64,000 nt of DNA from assembly GCF_900129455.1 (NCBI RefSeq), contig NZ_FQVU01000003.1, positions 434,001 through 498,000 of the forward strand. The letters run 5' to 3'. Source of the stretch: Jatrophihabitans endophyticus (GTDB taxonomy: Bacteria; Actinomycetota; Actinomycetes; Mycobacteriales; Jatrophihabitantaceae). Positions 26,198 through 37,305 of this stretch are shown one piece after another. The notes beneath the pieces are model-generated. The model was given only the letters and a program-made list of their open reading frames with translations, was not told the origin of the DNA and made no database searches. The first letter of the stretch is position 1; every line of letters starts with the position of its first letter. A program made the translations under genes and the position numbers.

Positions 26198-26776
26198 ATG
26201 ACCGCTGTCTCCGGCCTGAGCAGCATCGCGAGCTCCACGCTCGCCGCGACGACGCAGCAGAGCCGCCCCAAGTCCGCGATCGACGTCGCCGCCGACCTGT
26301 TCGGCATGAGCACGACCGACCTGACCAGCGAGCTGAAGTCCGGCAAGAGCCTGACCGACGTCGCGTCCGAACAGGGCGTGTCGAGCGACGACCTCGTGTC
26401 GGCGCTCGTCTCGACCATGCCGAAGGACCTCGCCGCGAGCGGCGACCCGACCGAGATCGCCACGACCATCGCCGAGCAGGTCGGCCTGCCGCAGGGCGGC
26501 CCCGGCGGCCCCGGCGGCGTGGGCGGCCCGGGCATGCCGCCGCCACCTCCGCCGGCGGACGCGTCGGACTCGTCGGACTCCGCCACGGCGTCGTCGGGCT
26601 CGACGACGTCGGTGCTGGACGAGCTGAGCACGCTGCTCGGCACCGACTCCGACACCCTCACCGGGCAGCTCACCAGCGGCACCAGTCTCGCCGACCTGCT
26701 CGGGAACGCCGGCGTCAGCATGACCAGCCTGGCGAACGTGCTGCAGACCGGGCTGCTGCTCGACGAGACCGCCTGA
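26198..26776 (+). CDS. protein with two LG-x-S-type helical modules joined by a Gly/Pro linker
   Basis: 192 residues of no family I can name. Two related modules of about 45 residues are visible: LFGMSTTDLTSELKSGKSL then TDVASEQGVSSDDLVSAL (about 30-66), and LLGTDSDTLTGQLTSGTSL then ADLLGNAGVSMTSLANVL (about 145-180). Modules of the form LGxSxxxLxxxLxSGxSLxDxAxxxGVS recur in actinobacterial and firmicute secreted or surface proteins. A Gly-Gly-Pro and poly-Pro linker (about 95-118) and a Ser/Asp stretch join them. No clear signal peptide. The ATG has GAGGAGAGG upstream. It converges on the antiporter gene; a small GGGCC/GGCCC hairpin lies between (26781-26794). Confidence 0.7.
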   Translation: MTAVSGLSSIASSTLAATTQQSRPKSAIDVAADLFGMSTTDLTSELKSGKSLTDVASEQGVSSDDLVSALVSTMPKDLAASGDPTEIATTIAEQVGLPQGGPGGPGGVGGPGMPPPPPPADASDSSDSATASSGSTTSVLDELSTLLGTDSDTLTGQLTSGTSLADLLGNAGVSMTSLANVLQTGLLLDETA

Positions 26777-26804
26777 CGGCGGGCCGGGCGGCCCGTGGCG
26801 CGGG

Positions 26805-28301
26805 TCAGTCGTCGTCGCCGGTCTCGCCGAACCAGCGGGCCAGCGAGCCGCGCCGGCTGACCGCGCGCAGCCGCTGCTCGGTGACCTCGCGCTCCTTGCG
26901 GCTGGTGACGATGAGCATCTCGTCGCCCACCCGCAACCGCGTGGTGTGATCCGGCACGAAACTGCGACCGTCGCGGATGACGAGCGTGATGACGCTGCGC
27001 TGGGGCAGCCGCAGCTCGAGCACCGAGACCGAGTCCAGCCGGGAGCCGCGCTGGATGGCGACGGTGAGCAGCTCGGCGTCCAGGACGTCCAGGGGCGCGG
27101 CCTCGACCTCGAGATCGCGCAGCGCATCCCGCGGCGCGAGGCCGAGCAGCTTGGCGAACGGCGACAGGCTGGGGCCCTGCAGCAACGTGAAGACCACGAC
27201 CAGCACGAAGACGATGTTGAGGACGCGCTCGCTGCCGTCGATGCCCTCGACGATCGGGAACGTCGCCAGCACGATGGGGACGGCCCCGCGCAGCCCGGCG
27301 AAGGACAGGAACGCCTGCTCGCGCACCGGCACCCGGAACGGCAGCAGCGAGGCGAACACCGACAGCGGCCGGGCGACGAGCAGCAGCACCAGGCCGGCCA
27401 CCAGGGCGGGCACGACCTGTCTGGGCAGCGCGCTGGGATCGACGAGCAGGCCGAGCAGGACGAACAGCCCGATCTGCGCCAGCCAGCCGAACCCCTCGGC
27501 GAACGACCGGGTCGCCGCCCGGTGCGGCAGGCCGGTGTTGGCGAGCACGAGCGCGGACAGGTACGCCGCGAGGAACCCGCTCGCGTGCGCCGAGCCGGCG
27601 GCCGCGAACGCGACCATGCCCAGCCCGAAGATCGCGAGCGGGTAGAGGCCGGACGCCGGCAGGGCGAGGCGCGAGAGGGCGTACGTGCCGGCGAAGCCGA
27701 CGCCCACCCCGATCGCGGCGCCCACGCCGAGCTCGTAGACCAGCTCGCCGACCAGGTGCAGCGGGTCGAGGTGGAACGGCGTGGCGCTGAAGATGGCGAC
27801 GAGGATGACGGTGGGGGCGTCGTTGAAGCCCGACTCGGCCTCGAGCAGGCCGGCGACCCGCTTCGGCAGCGGGACGACACGCAGGATCGCGAACACCGCC
27901 GCCGCGTCGGTCGAGGAGACGATCGCTCCCACGAGCAGTGCCAGCTGCCAGTCGAAGCCCAGCAGCAGGTGGACGCCGACGGCGGTGGTCACCGTGCTGA
28001 TGCCGACGCCCAGCGTGGCGAGCAACCCCGCCGGCGCCATGACGGACCTGACCTCCGACCATCGGGTCGTCAGCCCGCCCTCGACCAGGATGACGGCGAG
28101 GGCGGCGGTGCCGAGATCCTGCGCGGCCTGCGCGTTGTCGAAGTTGATGCCGAGGACGTCCTCGCCGAGCAGGACGCCGAAGGCGAGGAAGAGCAGCAGA
28201 CTGGGCAGGCCGGCGACGGAGGCGAGCCGGGTGGCCCCGATGCTGACGAGCACGACCAGCCCGCCGACGAGCAGCACCAGATACAGCTCGTCGAGGGTCA
28301 C
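26805..28301 (-). CDS. CPA1-type potassium/proton antiporter with TrkA-C domain (NhaP2/CvrA-like)
   Basis: 498 residues. About 12-13 membrane helices make up residues 1-390, with the family blocks GAIVSSTDAAAVFAIL, EAESGFNDAPTVILV and SFAGLRGAVPIVLATFP. A cytoplasmic TrkA-C-like domain (about 410-480, DSVSVLELRLPQRSVITLV, VGDEMLIVTS) follows and probably binds a nucleotide or second messenger. It would exchange K+ or Na+ for protons across the membrane. A -10 TAAACT lies 33 nt upstream on the minus strand. No neighbouring gene points to its cue. Confidence 0.92.
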   Translation of the reverse strand: MTLDELYLVLLVGGLVVLVSIGATRLASVAGLPSLLLFLAFGVLLGEDVLGINFDNAQAAQDLGTAALAVILVEGGLTTRWSEVRSVMAPAGLLATLGVGISTVTTAVGVHLLLGFDWQLALLVGAIVSSTDAAAVFAILRVVPLPKRVAGLLEAESGFNDAPTVILVAIFSATPFHLDPLHLVGELVYELGVGAAIGVGVGFAGTYALSRLALPASGLYPLAIFGLGMVAFAAAGSAHASGFLAAYLSALVLANTGLPHRAATRSFAEGFGWLAQIGLFVLLGLLVDPSALPRQVVPALVAGLVLLLVARPLSVFASLLPFRVPVREQAFLSFAGLRGAVPIVLATFPIVEGIDGSERVLNIVFVLVVVFTLLQGPSLSPFAKLLGLAPRDALRDLEVEAAPLDVLDAELLTVAIQRGSRLDSVSVLELRLPQRSVITLVIRDGRSFVPDHTTRLRVGDEMLIVTSRKEREVTEQRLRAVSRRGSLARWFGETGDDD

Positions 28302-28334
28302 GCGGGTCCTTCCCGGCCGGCTGGGTGGCCCTCC

Positions 28335-28340
28335 AGTTTA
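28335..28340 (-). promoter_or_regulatory. -10 element TAAACT for the antiporter
   Basis: On the minus strand TAAACT lies 33 nt before the start at 28301 and is one of the few AT-rich hexamers in this neighbourhood; GGAAGGACC in the leader is the likely ribosome site. Confidence 0.5.
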
Positions 28341-28394
28341 AGGGGGACGTGACCGGTGGGCGGCCACGGGGCACAGGCGCCGGCGGGCCGCGGG

Positions 28395-29090
28395 TCAGCC
28401 GACCGCCGCGGCGAGCGAGGACGGGCCGTCGAGGTGGCCGACGACGGTGGCGCCGAGGAACGCCAGCACGCAGACCGCCGACAGCGCCGCGGTGAGCGCG
28501 ACGGGCAGCACCGCCCGCCGCGCGGGGCGTCGGGCGGGGCGCCGCCCGCCGTCGCGCAGCACGGGCCGCGAGCCGGCCGTGGCGCCGAGCCACCCGAGCA
28601 GGGCGACCACGAACCCGGCGGTGCCCGTGACGATCACGATGTCGGCGAGATTCCAGTAGTGACCGGCGAAGGGCAGGTAGTCGACCGCGCCGCGCACGCT
28701 GTCCGGGGCGGTGAGGTAGTGCAGCCCGAGCCGGTCGCCGAGGTTGCTGGCCCAGCCCGCCAGGGCCGCGCCGCCGGTCAGGGCGACGGCGCGCGTCGGG
28801 CTGTGGCGGGCGAGCAGCAGGCCGGCCAGGGCGACCAGCGCCGCGTCGACGACGTCGAACACCGCGCCGGTGACCCGGCCGGTCAGCAGCCCGCCGACCA
28901 CGCCGCCGGTGAACGGGTTGCCGCCGGAGTTGACGTGGACGTCGCCGAGGACCCGCCAGGCCCATGCCTTGAGCACCTGGTCGAGCGCGGCCACCGCGAT
29001 CACCAGGACGGTGACGACCGCGCCGTAGGTCCGCAGCCGCTTCGGCGGCACTCGGCGGACGGGGGCGGGCGCGGGCGCGAGTGCGGTCAT
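28395..29090 (-). CDS. LspA-like (signal peptidase II family) membrane protein
   Basis: 231 residues, about five helices. The catalytic aspartate motifs of lipoprotein signal peptidase are recognisable as NLGDRLGL (about residue 110) and WNLADI (about 142), with VDYLPF before the second. It departs from the housekeeping enzyme in two ways: the usual NxGxAFS block is replaced by VNSGGNPFTGG, and a fifth hydrophobic segment (about 203-224) is added at the C-terminus after an Arg-rich loop. It may be a paralogue with a special substrate. The ATG at 29090 starts a Pro/Ala-rich N-terminus; the gene is divergent from the IPT gene across about 267 nt without a clear promoter. Confidence 0.8.
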   Translation of the reverse strand: MTALAPAPAPVRRVPPKRLRTYGAVVTVLVIAVAALDQVLKAWAWRVLGDVHVNSGGNPFTGGVVGGLLTGRVTGAVFDVVDAALVALAGLLLARHSPTRAVALTGGAALAGWASNLGDRLGLHYLTAPDSVRGAVDYLPFAGHYWNLADIVIVTGTAGFVVALLGWLGATAGSRPVLRDGGRRPARRPARRAVLPVALTAALSAVCVLAFLGATVVGHLDGPSSLAAAVG

Positions 29091-29333
29091 CGTGCCAGCG
29101 AATCGGGTGGCGCTGGCCGCGCGGCGGGTGTGACCCCGGTGGCCGCTGGGCCCGCGCTGTGCAGGAACGATGCGCCGTGGCCCGGCCGTCGTCACGCGGC
29201 CGACCGGTTCGTGTCGCGGCGGTCGGGGCCGTCGCGAAACTTGTGCGCGCACGGGCTCAACTCGCGCCGCGACCGGTCGATGGACAGGGGAGCCGCACGG
29301 AAGCGGCGGCCGCGGCCGGATCCCCCGGGCCGC

Positions 29334-29353
29334 ACTACTTATGGAGGAGTAGT
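29334..29353 (+). promoter_or_regulatory. hairpin carrying the ribosome site of the IPT gene
   Basis: ACTACT (29334-29339) and AGTAGT (29348-29353) form a perfect 6-bp stem. The loop TATGGAGG holds most of the GGAGGAG Shine-Dalgarno sequence; its last two bases are in the stem. The ATG is 4 nt beyond. Such a structure can present the site on a loop or limit access depending on temperature or a ligand. The stem is AT-richer than anything around it. Confidence 0.55.
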
Positions 29354-29357
29354 CCGA

Positions 29358-30377
29358 ATGTCCAAGACCATCACCCGGCGCGTCGTCGCCGGCGTCGCCG
29401 CCACTGCGGCCACCGCGGGCGCCCTGATCATGGGCGGTGGCTCGGCCGAGGCCACCCCGACCATGGCCATCTCGTCGTTCAACGTCCACCACCTGCCGGC
29501 CACCACCGCGAAGTCCCTGCTGACCATCACCGGCACCGCCTTCAGCGAGTCCGCGATCAGCGGCGTCGCGATCAACGGCTGCACCGCCGGCTCCTACGTC
29601 GTCACCTCGTCGACCACGATCGTGTTCAAGACCGACAACAGCTGCGCGAAGTCCTCGACCGGTGTCGTCACCATCAGCAAGGCCGCCGGCGGCAGCGTCG
29701 TCTCGGCGAACTCCGGCAAGACCGCGCTCGCCTTCGTCGACCTGCCCTCGCTGGCCACCAACGACGACTCCGCCAGCGACCCGGTCGTCACCGCGGGCAC
29801 CGCCGGCCAGGCCTTCGCCGACCAGACCAAGACCGCGTCGCTCTCGGGTGGCCAGGCCATCCGCGTCACCGCCGGCACGGTCAAGTTCGTCAACAGCGCG
29901 TCCTACCCGCTGTCGGCCACGGTCGACGGCTACGCGCTCAAGTCGATCACCATGCCGACCGGCGGCAACTACTTCACCGGTGTGCTCCCGGCCATGGCCG
30001 CCGACGCCGCCCCGAAGCTCGCGGTGACCAGCAACGGCGTGACCAAGACCTTCAGCTACGCCGCCGGCAACAGCAGCGCCGTCGCCGACTCGTTCGACTT
30101 CCAGATCTCGGCCAGCCCGACGATCTCGGTCACCCCGGCCTCCGGCCCGCTCGACGGCACCAACGTCATCGCCATCAAGGGCAGCGGCTTCACCGCCTCG
30201 ACCACGGTCACCGTCGACAGCGCGAGCTGCCCGGTCGTGGCCAGCACGGTCAAGGCCACCTCGCTGAGCTGCACCGTGGCCGCCGGCACCACCACCGGCC
30301 CGGTCACGGTCCAGACCTCGACCGGCGGCACCACCAGCATCGTCAGCGCCGGCAGCACCTACACCTACGTGGACTGA
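29358..30377 (+). CDS. secreted protein with IPT/TIG-like repeats
   Basis: 339 residues. A Sec signal peptide MSKTITRRVVAGVAATAATA with cleavage probably after SAEA (about residue 32) is followed by a Ser/Thr-rich beta protein. Two IPT/TIG-like units are visible: ISSFNVHHLPATTAKSLLTI through INGCTAGSYVVTSSTTI (about 36-100), and ISVTPASGPLDGTNVIAIKG through VTVQTSTGGTT (about 256-330). Each contains a pair of cysteines that may form a disulfide. Codons end almost only in C, the ribosome site GGAGGAG is ideal, and a strong hairpin follows, all signs of a highly expressed surface or matrix protein. No anchor motif is seen at the C-terminus. Ligand unknown. Confidence 0.85.
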   Translation: MSKTITRRVVAGVAATAATAGALIMGGGSAEATPTMAISSFNVHHLPATTAKSLLTITGTAFSESAISGVAINGCTAGSYVVTSSTTIVFKTDNSCAKSSTGVVTISKAAGGSVVSANSGKTALAFVDLPSLATNDDSASDPVVTAGTAGQAFADQTKTASLSGGQAIRVTAGTVKFVNSASYPLSATVDGYALKSITMPTGGNYFTGVLPAMAADAAPKLAVTSNGVTKTFSYAAGNSSAVADSFDFQISASPTISVTPASGPLDGTNVIAIKGSGFTASTTVTVDSASCPVVASTVKATSLSCTVAAGTTTGPVTVQTSTGGTTSIVSAGSTYTYVD

Positions 30378-30424
30378 TCCGCGCAGCAGCACCACCGCAC
30401 CACCGCATCACCAGCACCACCCGC

Positions 30425-30461
30425 GGCGGTGGCGGCAGGCCCTCGGGCCGCCGCCACCGCC
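30425..30461 (+). terminator. strong hairpin terminator after the IPT gene
   Basis: GGCGGTGGCGGC (30425-30436), a bulged A and GGCCC pair with GGGCC and GCCGCCACCGCC (30445-30461) around a 2-nt loop: 17 base pairs. No U-tract follows, as is common in GC-rich actinobacteria. It insulates rarA from the IPT gene. Confidence 0.75.
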
Positions 30462-30503
30462 GTCGGCGTTCCCGGACCGGCCACCGGTGTCGCCTCACGG
30501 CCC

Positions 30504-30509
30504 TACGCT
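30504..30509 (+). promoter_or_regulatory. -10 element TACGCT of rarA (leaderless)
   Basis: TACGCT ends 6 nt before the GTG at 30516. It rules against an upstream start at 30429, which lies inside the terminator hairpin. Confidence 0.65.
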
Positions 30510-30515
30510 GGGGCG

Positions 30516-31883
30516 GTGACGCTGTTCGAGTCCGACGTCTCGCGCCCAGCCGCGCCGAGCGCCGCCGGCGCGGCCGCCGAGGCCGACCCCCAGGGCCCGC
30601 TCGCCGCCCGTATGCGGCCGCGCACCCTGGACGAGGTGGTGGGCCAGGAACACCTGCTCGCCCCCGGCTCGCCGCTGCGCCGCCTCGTCGAGGGCGACGC
30701 CCCCATGTCGCTGATCCTGTTCGGGCCGCCGGGCACCGGCAAGACCACGCTCGCGCTCATCGTGTCGAGCGCCACCAACCGCCGCTTCGAGCAGCTGTCC
30801 GCGCTGAACGCCGGCGTGAAGGACGTCCGCGAGGTCATCGCCCGGGCCAAGGCCGAGCTCACCCACCAGGGCCGGCAGACGGTGCTGTTCATCGACGAGA
30901 TCCATCGCTTCTCCAAGACCCAGCAGGACTCGCTGCTCGCCGCGGTCGAGGCCCGCCACGTGACGCTGGTCGCGGCCACCACCGAGAACCCGTTCTTCTC
31001 GATCGTGTCGCCGCTGCTGTCGCGCAGCCTGCTGCTGACGCTGCAACCGCTGGACGAGGCCGCGGTGGGGCAGCTCGTCGACCGGGCGATCGTCAGCCCC
31101 CGCGGCCTCGACTCGCGGGTGACGCTCGACGCCGACGCCCGGGCGCACCTGCTGCGCCTCGCCGGCGGCGACGCGCGCCGGGCCCTGACCGCCCTGGAGG
31201 CCGCGGCCGGCACGTCGCTGGCCGAGGGGCGCGCGGCGGTCGACCTCGCCACGCTCGAGCAGGCCGTCGACAGCGCCGCGGTCCGCTACGACCGCGACGG
31301 CGACCAGCACTACGACGTCATCAGCGCCTTCATCAAGTCGATCCGCGGCTCGGACGCCGACGCCGCCGTCCACTACCTCGCCCGCATGATCGAGGCGGGG
31401 GAGGACCCCCGCTTCATCGCGCGCCGCCTCGTCGTCCACGCCTCCGAGGACGTCGGGCTCGCCGACCCGACGGCGCTGCTGGCCGCGACCGCCGCGGCGC
31501 AGGCCGTGCAGCTGGTCGGGCTGCCCGAGGCGCGGATCAACCTCACCCAGGCCACCGTCCACCTCGCCCTCGCGCCGAAGTCCAACGCCGTGGTGCGGGC
31601 GATCGACGCGGCCCAGGCCGACGTCCGCAACGGTCTCGCCGGGGCCGTCCCACCCGCCTTGCGCGACGCGCACTACGCGGGGGCGAAGAAGCTCGGCGCG
31701 GGCGCGCGCTACGTCTACCCGCACGACACCGCCGAGGGGGTCGTGGCGCAGCAGTACCCGCCCGACGAGCTCGTCGGGCGGGACTACTACGAGCCCGCGG
31801 GACGCGGCGCCGAGCGGCACATCCTGGAGCGGGTGACCAAGCTGCGCGGCCTGCTGCGGGGCGGGCGCCGTTCCGGCAGCTGA
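30516..31883 (+). CDS. rarA: replication-associated recombination ATPase RarA (MgsA)
   Basis: 455 residues, clamp-loader-like AAA+ ATPase acting at stalled forks. After an N-terminal Ala/Pro-rich stretch come [15 protein letters not shown], Walker [13 protein letters not shown], Walker [11 protein letters not shown], sensor 1 [13 protein letters not shown] and the arginine-finger region PLLSRS. The C-terminal MgsA domain includes [19 protein letters not shown] and [17 protein letters not shown], typical of the family. The GTG is defined by the leaderless promoter 6 nt upstream. The gene lies upstream of alaS, as in other actinobacteria. Confidence 0.95.
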   Translation: MTLFESDVSRPAAPSAAGAAAEADPQGPLAARMRPRTLDEVVGQEHLLAPGSPLRRLVEGDAPMSLILFGPPGTGKTTLALIVSSATNRRFEQLSALNAGVKDVREVIARAKAELTHQGRQTVLFIDEIHRFSKTQQDSLLAAVEARHVTLVAATTENPFFSIVSPLLSRSLLLTLQPLDEAAVGQLVDRAIVSPRGLDSRVTLDADARAHLLRLAGGDARRALTALEAAAGTSLAEGRAAVDLATLEQAVDSAAVRYDRDGDQHYDVISAFIKSIRGSDADAAVHYLARMIEAGEDPRFIARRLVVHASEDVGLADPTALLAATAAAQAVQLVGLPEARINLTQATVHLALAPKSNAVVRAIDAAQADVRNGLAGAVPPALRDAHYAGAKKLGAGARYVYPHDTAEGVVAQQYPPDELVGRDYYEPAGRGAERHILERVTKLRGLLRGGRRSGS

Positions 31884-31904
31884 GAGCCCGGCGTGACGAG
31901 ACGA

Positions 31905-31910
31905 TAGGGT
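31905..31910 (+). promoter_or_regulatory. -10 element TAGGGT upstream of the DUF948 gene
   Basis: TAGGGT lies 10 nt before an in-frame GTG (31921) and 58 nt before the ATG at 31969. The ATG has GAGGGG at 9-nt distance, so a short 5' leader is more likely than a leaderless start. Confidence 0.5.
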
Positions 31911-31968
31911 CGCGCTACGGGTGAGGCGCATCCCGCGCAGCCCAGTCGTCGTCGAGGGGTACAGACCT

Positions 31969-32376
31969 ATGTCCGGAGCGGCCATCGCCGCGCTGATCGC
32001 CGCGGGCGCGTTCGTGTTGCTCGTCCTGCTGCTCGCGATCCCGCTGCTCAAGCTCGGCCGCACCCTGGACGAGGCGACCCTCGCCGTGCGCAAGACCCAC
32101 GAGGGCGTCGCGCCGATCATGTCCGAGGCGCAGACCGCGGTCACGCAGCTCAACGCCCAGCTCGTGCAGATCGAGGGCATCGCGACCAACGTCAACTCCA
32201 TGACCACGAACGTCGCCGCGATGACCGCGGTCGTGTCGTCCACGCTCGGCAGCCCGATGATCAAGGCGGCGGCCTTCACCTACGGCGTGCGCAAGACGGT
32301 GTCCGACCGGCGCGACGCCGAGGCGGTCAAGGCGGCGCGACGCAAGCACCGGGCGAGCCGGGGGCGGCGCGCGTGA
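31969..32376 (+). CDS. DUF948 membrane protein
   Basis: 135 residues. A single N-terminal membrane helix (IAALIAAGAFVLLVLLLAI) is followed by an amphipathic helical region with LGRTLDEATLAVRKTHEGV and heptad-like spacing, then a basic tail. This is the layout of DUF948 proteins, short membrane-tethered coiled coils of unknown role. The ATG with GAGGGG is preferred over the GTG at 31921, which would put 16 polar residues before the helix. It sits between rarA and alaS together with another small membrane protein. Confidence 0.82.
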   Translation: MSGAAIAALIAAGAFVLLVLLLAIPLLKLGRTLDEATLAVRKTHEGVAPIMSEAQTAVTQLNAQLVQIEGIATNVNSMTTNVAAMTAVVSSTLGSPMIKAAAFTYGVRKTVSDRRDAEAVKAARRKHRASRGRRA

Positions 32377-32437
32377 GGATCCGGACGCAAGCTGCTCACC
32401 CCCAGCGGGCCACGGTGTCGGTCACGGTGGTCGGGCC

Positions 32438-32716
32438 ATGAGGCGGCTGTTCTGGCTCGCCATGGGCGTCACGATCGGCGTCCTGGTCGTGCGCAAGCTG
32501 AGCGCGGTGGCCGAGCGGCTGACCCCCCGGGGCATGGCGAGCGGGCTGGGTGAGGGCCTGGCCGAGCTGTCGGCGGCGATCCGCGACTTCGGCACCGACG
32601 TGCGGGCGGCGATGTCCGAGCGCGAGGCGGAGCTGCGCGAGAACACCGGCATGGACGGTCGCCCCGAGCGGCCCCGGCTGGGCGGCCGCGGCGACCGCGC
32701 CCCGGAGCGCGAGTAG
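32438..32716 (+). CDS. small membrane-associated protein (DUF6167-like)
   Basis: 92 residues. The N-terminus MRRLFWLAMGVTIGVLVVRKL is one hydrophobic helix, followed by SAVAERLTPRGMASGLGEGL, an amphipathic helix and an Arg/Pro/Gly tail. Small proteins of this layout are found directly upstream of alaS across actinobacteria, and I recognise the pattern as DUF6167; there is no known function. The ribosome site is weak, so translation may depend on the DUF948 gene 61 nt upstream. Confidence 0.75.
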   Translation: MRRLFWLAMGVTIGVLVVRKLSAVAERLTPRGMASGLGEGLAELSAAIRDFGTDVRAAMSEREAELRENTGMDGRPERPRLGGRGDRAPERE

Positions 32717-32734
32717 GCACGAGCACCGGTCTGG

Positions 32735-32740
32735 CAGAGT
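32735..32740 (+). promoter_or_regulatory. possible -10 element CAGAGT of alaS (leaderless)
   Basis: CAGAGT differs from TAGAGT only in the first base and ends 6 nt before the alaS GTG at 32747, the spacing seen at other leaderless genes here. No ribosome site lies between. Confidence 0.45.
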
Positions 32741-32746
32741 GGAAAC

Positions 32747-35454
<2,708 letters not shown>

Positions 35455-35458
<4 letters not shown>

Positions 35459-35925
35459 CCCCGCCGACGCCGTCCGGACCGGGCGCGGTCGGCCGCGACA
35501 CGCCCGGCGTCTGGTTCGGCGTCGACGTCGGCACGGTGCGCGTCGGCGTGGCCCGCAGCGACCCCGGCGGCGTCCTCGCGGTGCCCGTGACGACGCTCGC
35601 CCGCGACGCCCGCACCGACCACGACATCGCCGAACTCGCGGGGCTGGTGGCCGAGTACGAGGCCGTCGGCGTCGTCATCGGACTGCCCCGCACCCTCGCC
35701 GGACGGGAGGGGCGTTCGGCCGGCATGGCCCGCGAGTACGGCGACGCGCTCGAGCCGCGGGTCGCCCCCGTCCCGGTGACCTACCTGGACGAGCGGCTGA
35801 CCACCGTGTCGGCGACGCGTAAACTCGCCGAGAGCGGGGTGCGAGGCCGCGCCGGACGCGCCGTCATCGATCAAGCGGCCGCAGTCGAACTGCTGCAACA
35901 CTGGCTCGACACCGGTGCCCGGTGA
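35455..35925 (+). CDS. ruvX: YqgF/RuvX RNase H-fold nuclease
   Basis: 156 residues. The fold starts at [19 protein letters not shown] (D near residue 24), continues with [31 protein letters not shown] and the closing [16 protein letters not shown], all standard YqgF blocks with acidic catalytic residues. Members process pre-16S rRNA ends or act as Holliday-junction resolvases. The first 16 residues are a Pro/Gly-rich extension. GTG start overlapping the alaS stop; alaS-ruvX-mltG-aroE is the conserved order. Confidence 0.93.
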
Positions 35926-35973
35926 GGGCCGTACGGAGGCCGCAGACGACGTCAACACGACGGGAGCGAAGGC

Positions 35974-37305
35974 GTGGCGCGACGCGATCGCGAGTCGGTC
36001 TACGACTCCGACACGCACGACCTGCTCTTCGGTCCGGGTGCCGACCGGGACGAGTTCGACGACCAGGACCCCCACGACGGCGGCCATGACGACGACAGCC
36101 ATGACGACGAGATCGGCGACGCCGGTCACCATCGACCGACGCCCCGGGCCGCGCACCGGCCGGGCTCGCGCAGCGCGCGGCGCAGCGCCGACCGAGACCG
36201 TCGCCGGCGCCGTGCGATCGCGGTGCTGGCGACGCTGCTGGTCCTCGTCCTCGCCGCGGGCGTGTACTTCGTCGCGCTGCCGATCTATCACTACCTGAGC
36301 CCCGACGACTACGACGGCGCGGGCTCGGGCTCGGTCGTGGTCACCGTGCACGCCAACGACGGCTCCTCGCAGATCGGGCAGACGCTGGAGAAGGCGGGCG
36401 TCGTCGGCAGCGAGCGTGCCTTCGCCGACGCCGCCGAGGACGACGACCGCGCCCAGAACATCCAGCCCGGCTCCTACCGGCTGCGGCGGCACATGTCGGC
36501 CGACAGCGCGCTGGCCCTGCTGCTCGATCCCGCGTCCAAGGTGAGCTCGGGGACGGTCGTCACCGAGGGCGCCACCGTCGTCGACGTCGAGAAGCGGTTG
36601 GTGGCCAAGGCCTGCGCGGCTGGCGGCGCCGCGGCGTCCGGGTGCGGCCCGGGGATGTCCGCGGCCGCCGTCACGAAGGCGCTGACCGACGTCAAGGCCC
36701 TCGGCATCCCCACCGACTACCTGCCCAAAGGCAAGGACCCGGCCTCGGTCGAGGGGTTCCTGTTCCCCGCCACGTACACCTTCGACGAGGAGACCCAGCC
36801 GACCGAGGCCCTGCAGCAGATGGTCGGCAAGTTCACCGACGTCGTGCGCAGCAGCGGGTTCTCGGCCAAGGCCAAGGAGCTCGGCCTCTCGCCGTACCAG
36901 GCGCTGATCGTCGCCTCGATCGCGCAGGCCGAGGCCAAGTTCGCCGAGGACTTCCCGCGGGTCGCGCGCGTCATCCTCAACCGCATCGCGGCCGACCGGC
37001 CGCTGCAGGTCGACGCGACGAGCGCGTACGCCGCCAAGCTCAAGGGGCTGGACCCGACCGAGGAGATCTACGCCCAGACCCAGGGGCCGTTCAACACCTA
37101 CCGCAACGCCGGGCTGCCGCCGACGCCCATCGGCAACCCGGGGAGCGAGGCCCTCGCCGGCGCCGTCGCCCCGGCCGCGGGCAAGTGGCTGTTCTACGTC
37201 AACAAGGACGCCGCCGGCCACCTCGGCTTCTACGACGACGAGAAGTCGTTCACCCGGGCGCAGCAGAAGTGCCACGACGCGGGCTGGGGCTGCGCGGCGC
37301 CATGA
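35974..37305 (+). CDS. mltG: endolytic murein transglycosylase MltG
   Basis: 443 residues. A long acidic His/Asp-rich cytoplasmic N-terminus (about 1-83), basic patch RDRRRRR, one membrane helix (about 86-108), then LysM-like and YceG catalytic domains outside the cell. Conserved blocks are QNIQPGSYRLRRHMSADSAL, EGFLFPATYTF, ASIAQAEAK with the catalytic glutamate, VILNRI and the ending FNTYRNAGLPPTPIGNPG. MltG cuts nascent glycan strands and sets their length. GTG start with GACGGGAG upstream. It overlaps aroE by ATGA. Confidence 0.95.
   Translation: MARRDRESVYDSDTHDLLFGPGADRDEFDDQDPHDGGHDDDSHDDEIGDAGHHRPTPRAAHRPGSRSARRSADRDRRRRRAIAVLATLLVLVLAAGVYFVALPIYHYLSPDDYDGAGSGSVVVTVHANDGSSQIGQTLEKAGVVGSERAFADAAEDDDRAQNIQPGSYRLRRHMSADSALALLLDPASKVSSGTVVTEGATVVDVEKRLVAKACAAGGAAASGCGPGMSAAAVTKALTDVKALGIPTDYLPKGKDPASVEGFLFPATYTFDEETQPTEALQQMVGKFTDVVRSSGFSAKAKELGLSPYQALIVASIAQAEAKFAEDFPRVARVILNRIAADRPLQVDATSAYAAKLKGLDPTEEIYAQTQGPFNTYRNAGLPPTPIGNPGSEALAGAVAPAAGKWLFYVNKDAAGHLGFYDDEKSFTRAQQKCHDAGWGCAAP

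Noticed and set aside
26098-28965. Long minus-strand frame covering the 26198 gene, the antiporter and part of the LspA-like gene in another frame
   Set aside because: Residue composition is typical of a shadow frame, while the overlapped frames show clear family motifs.
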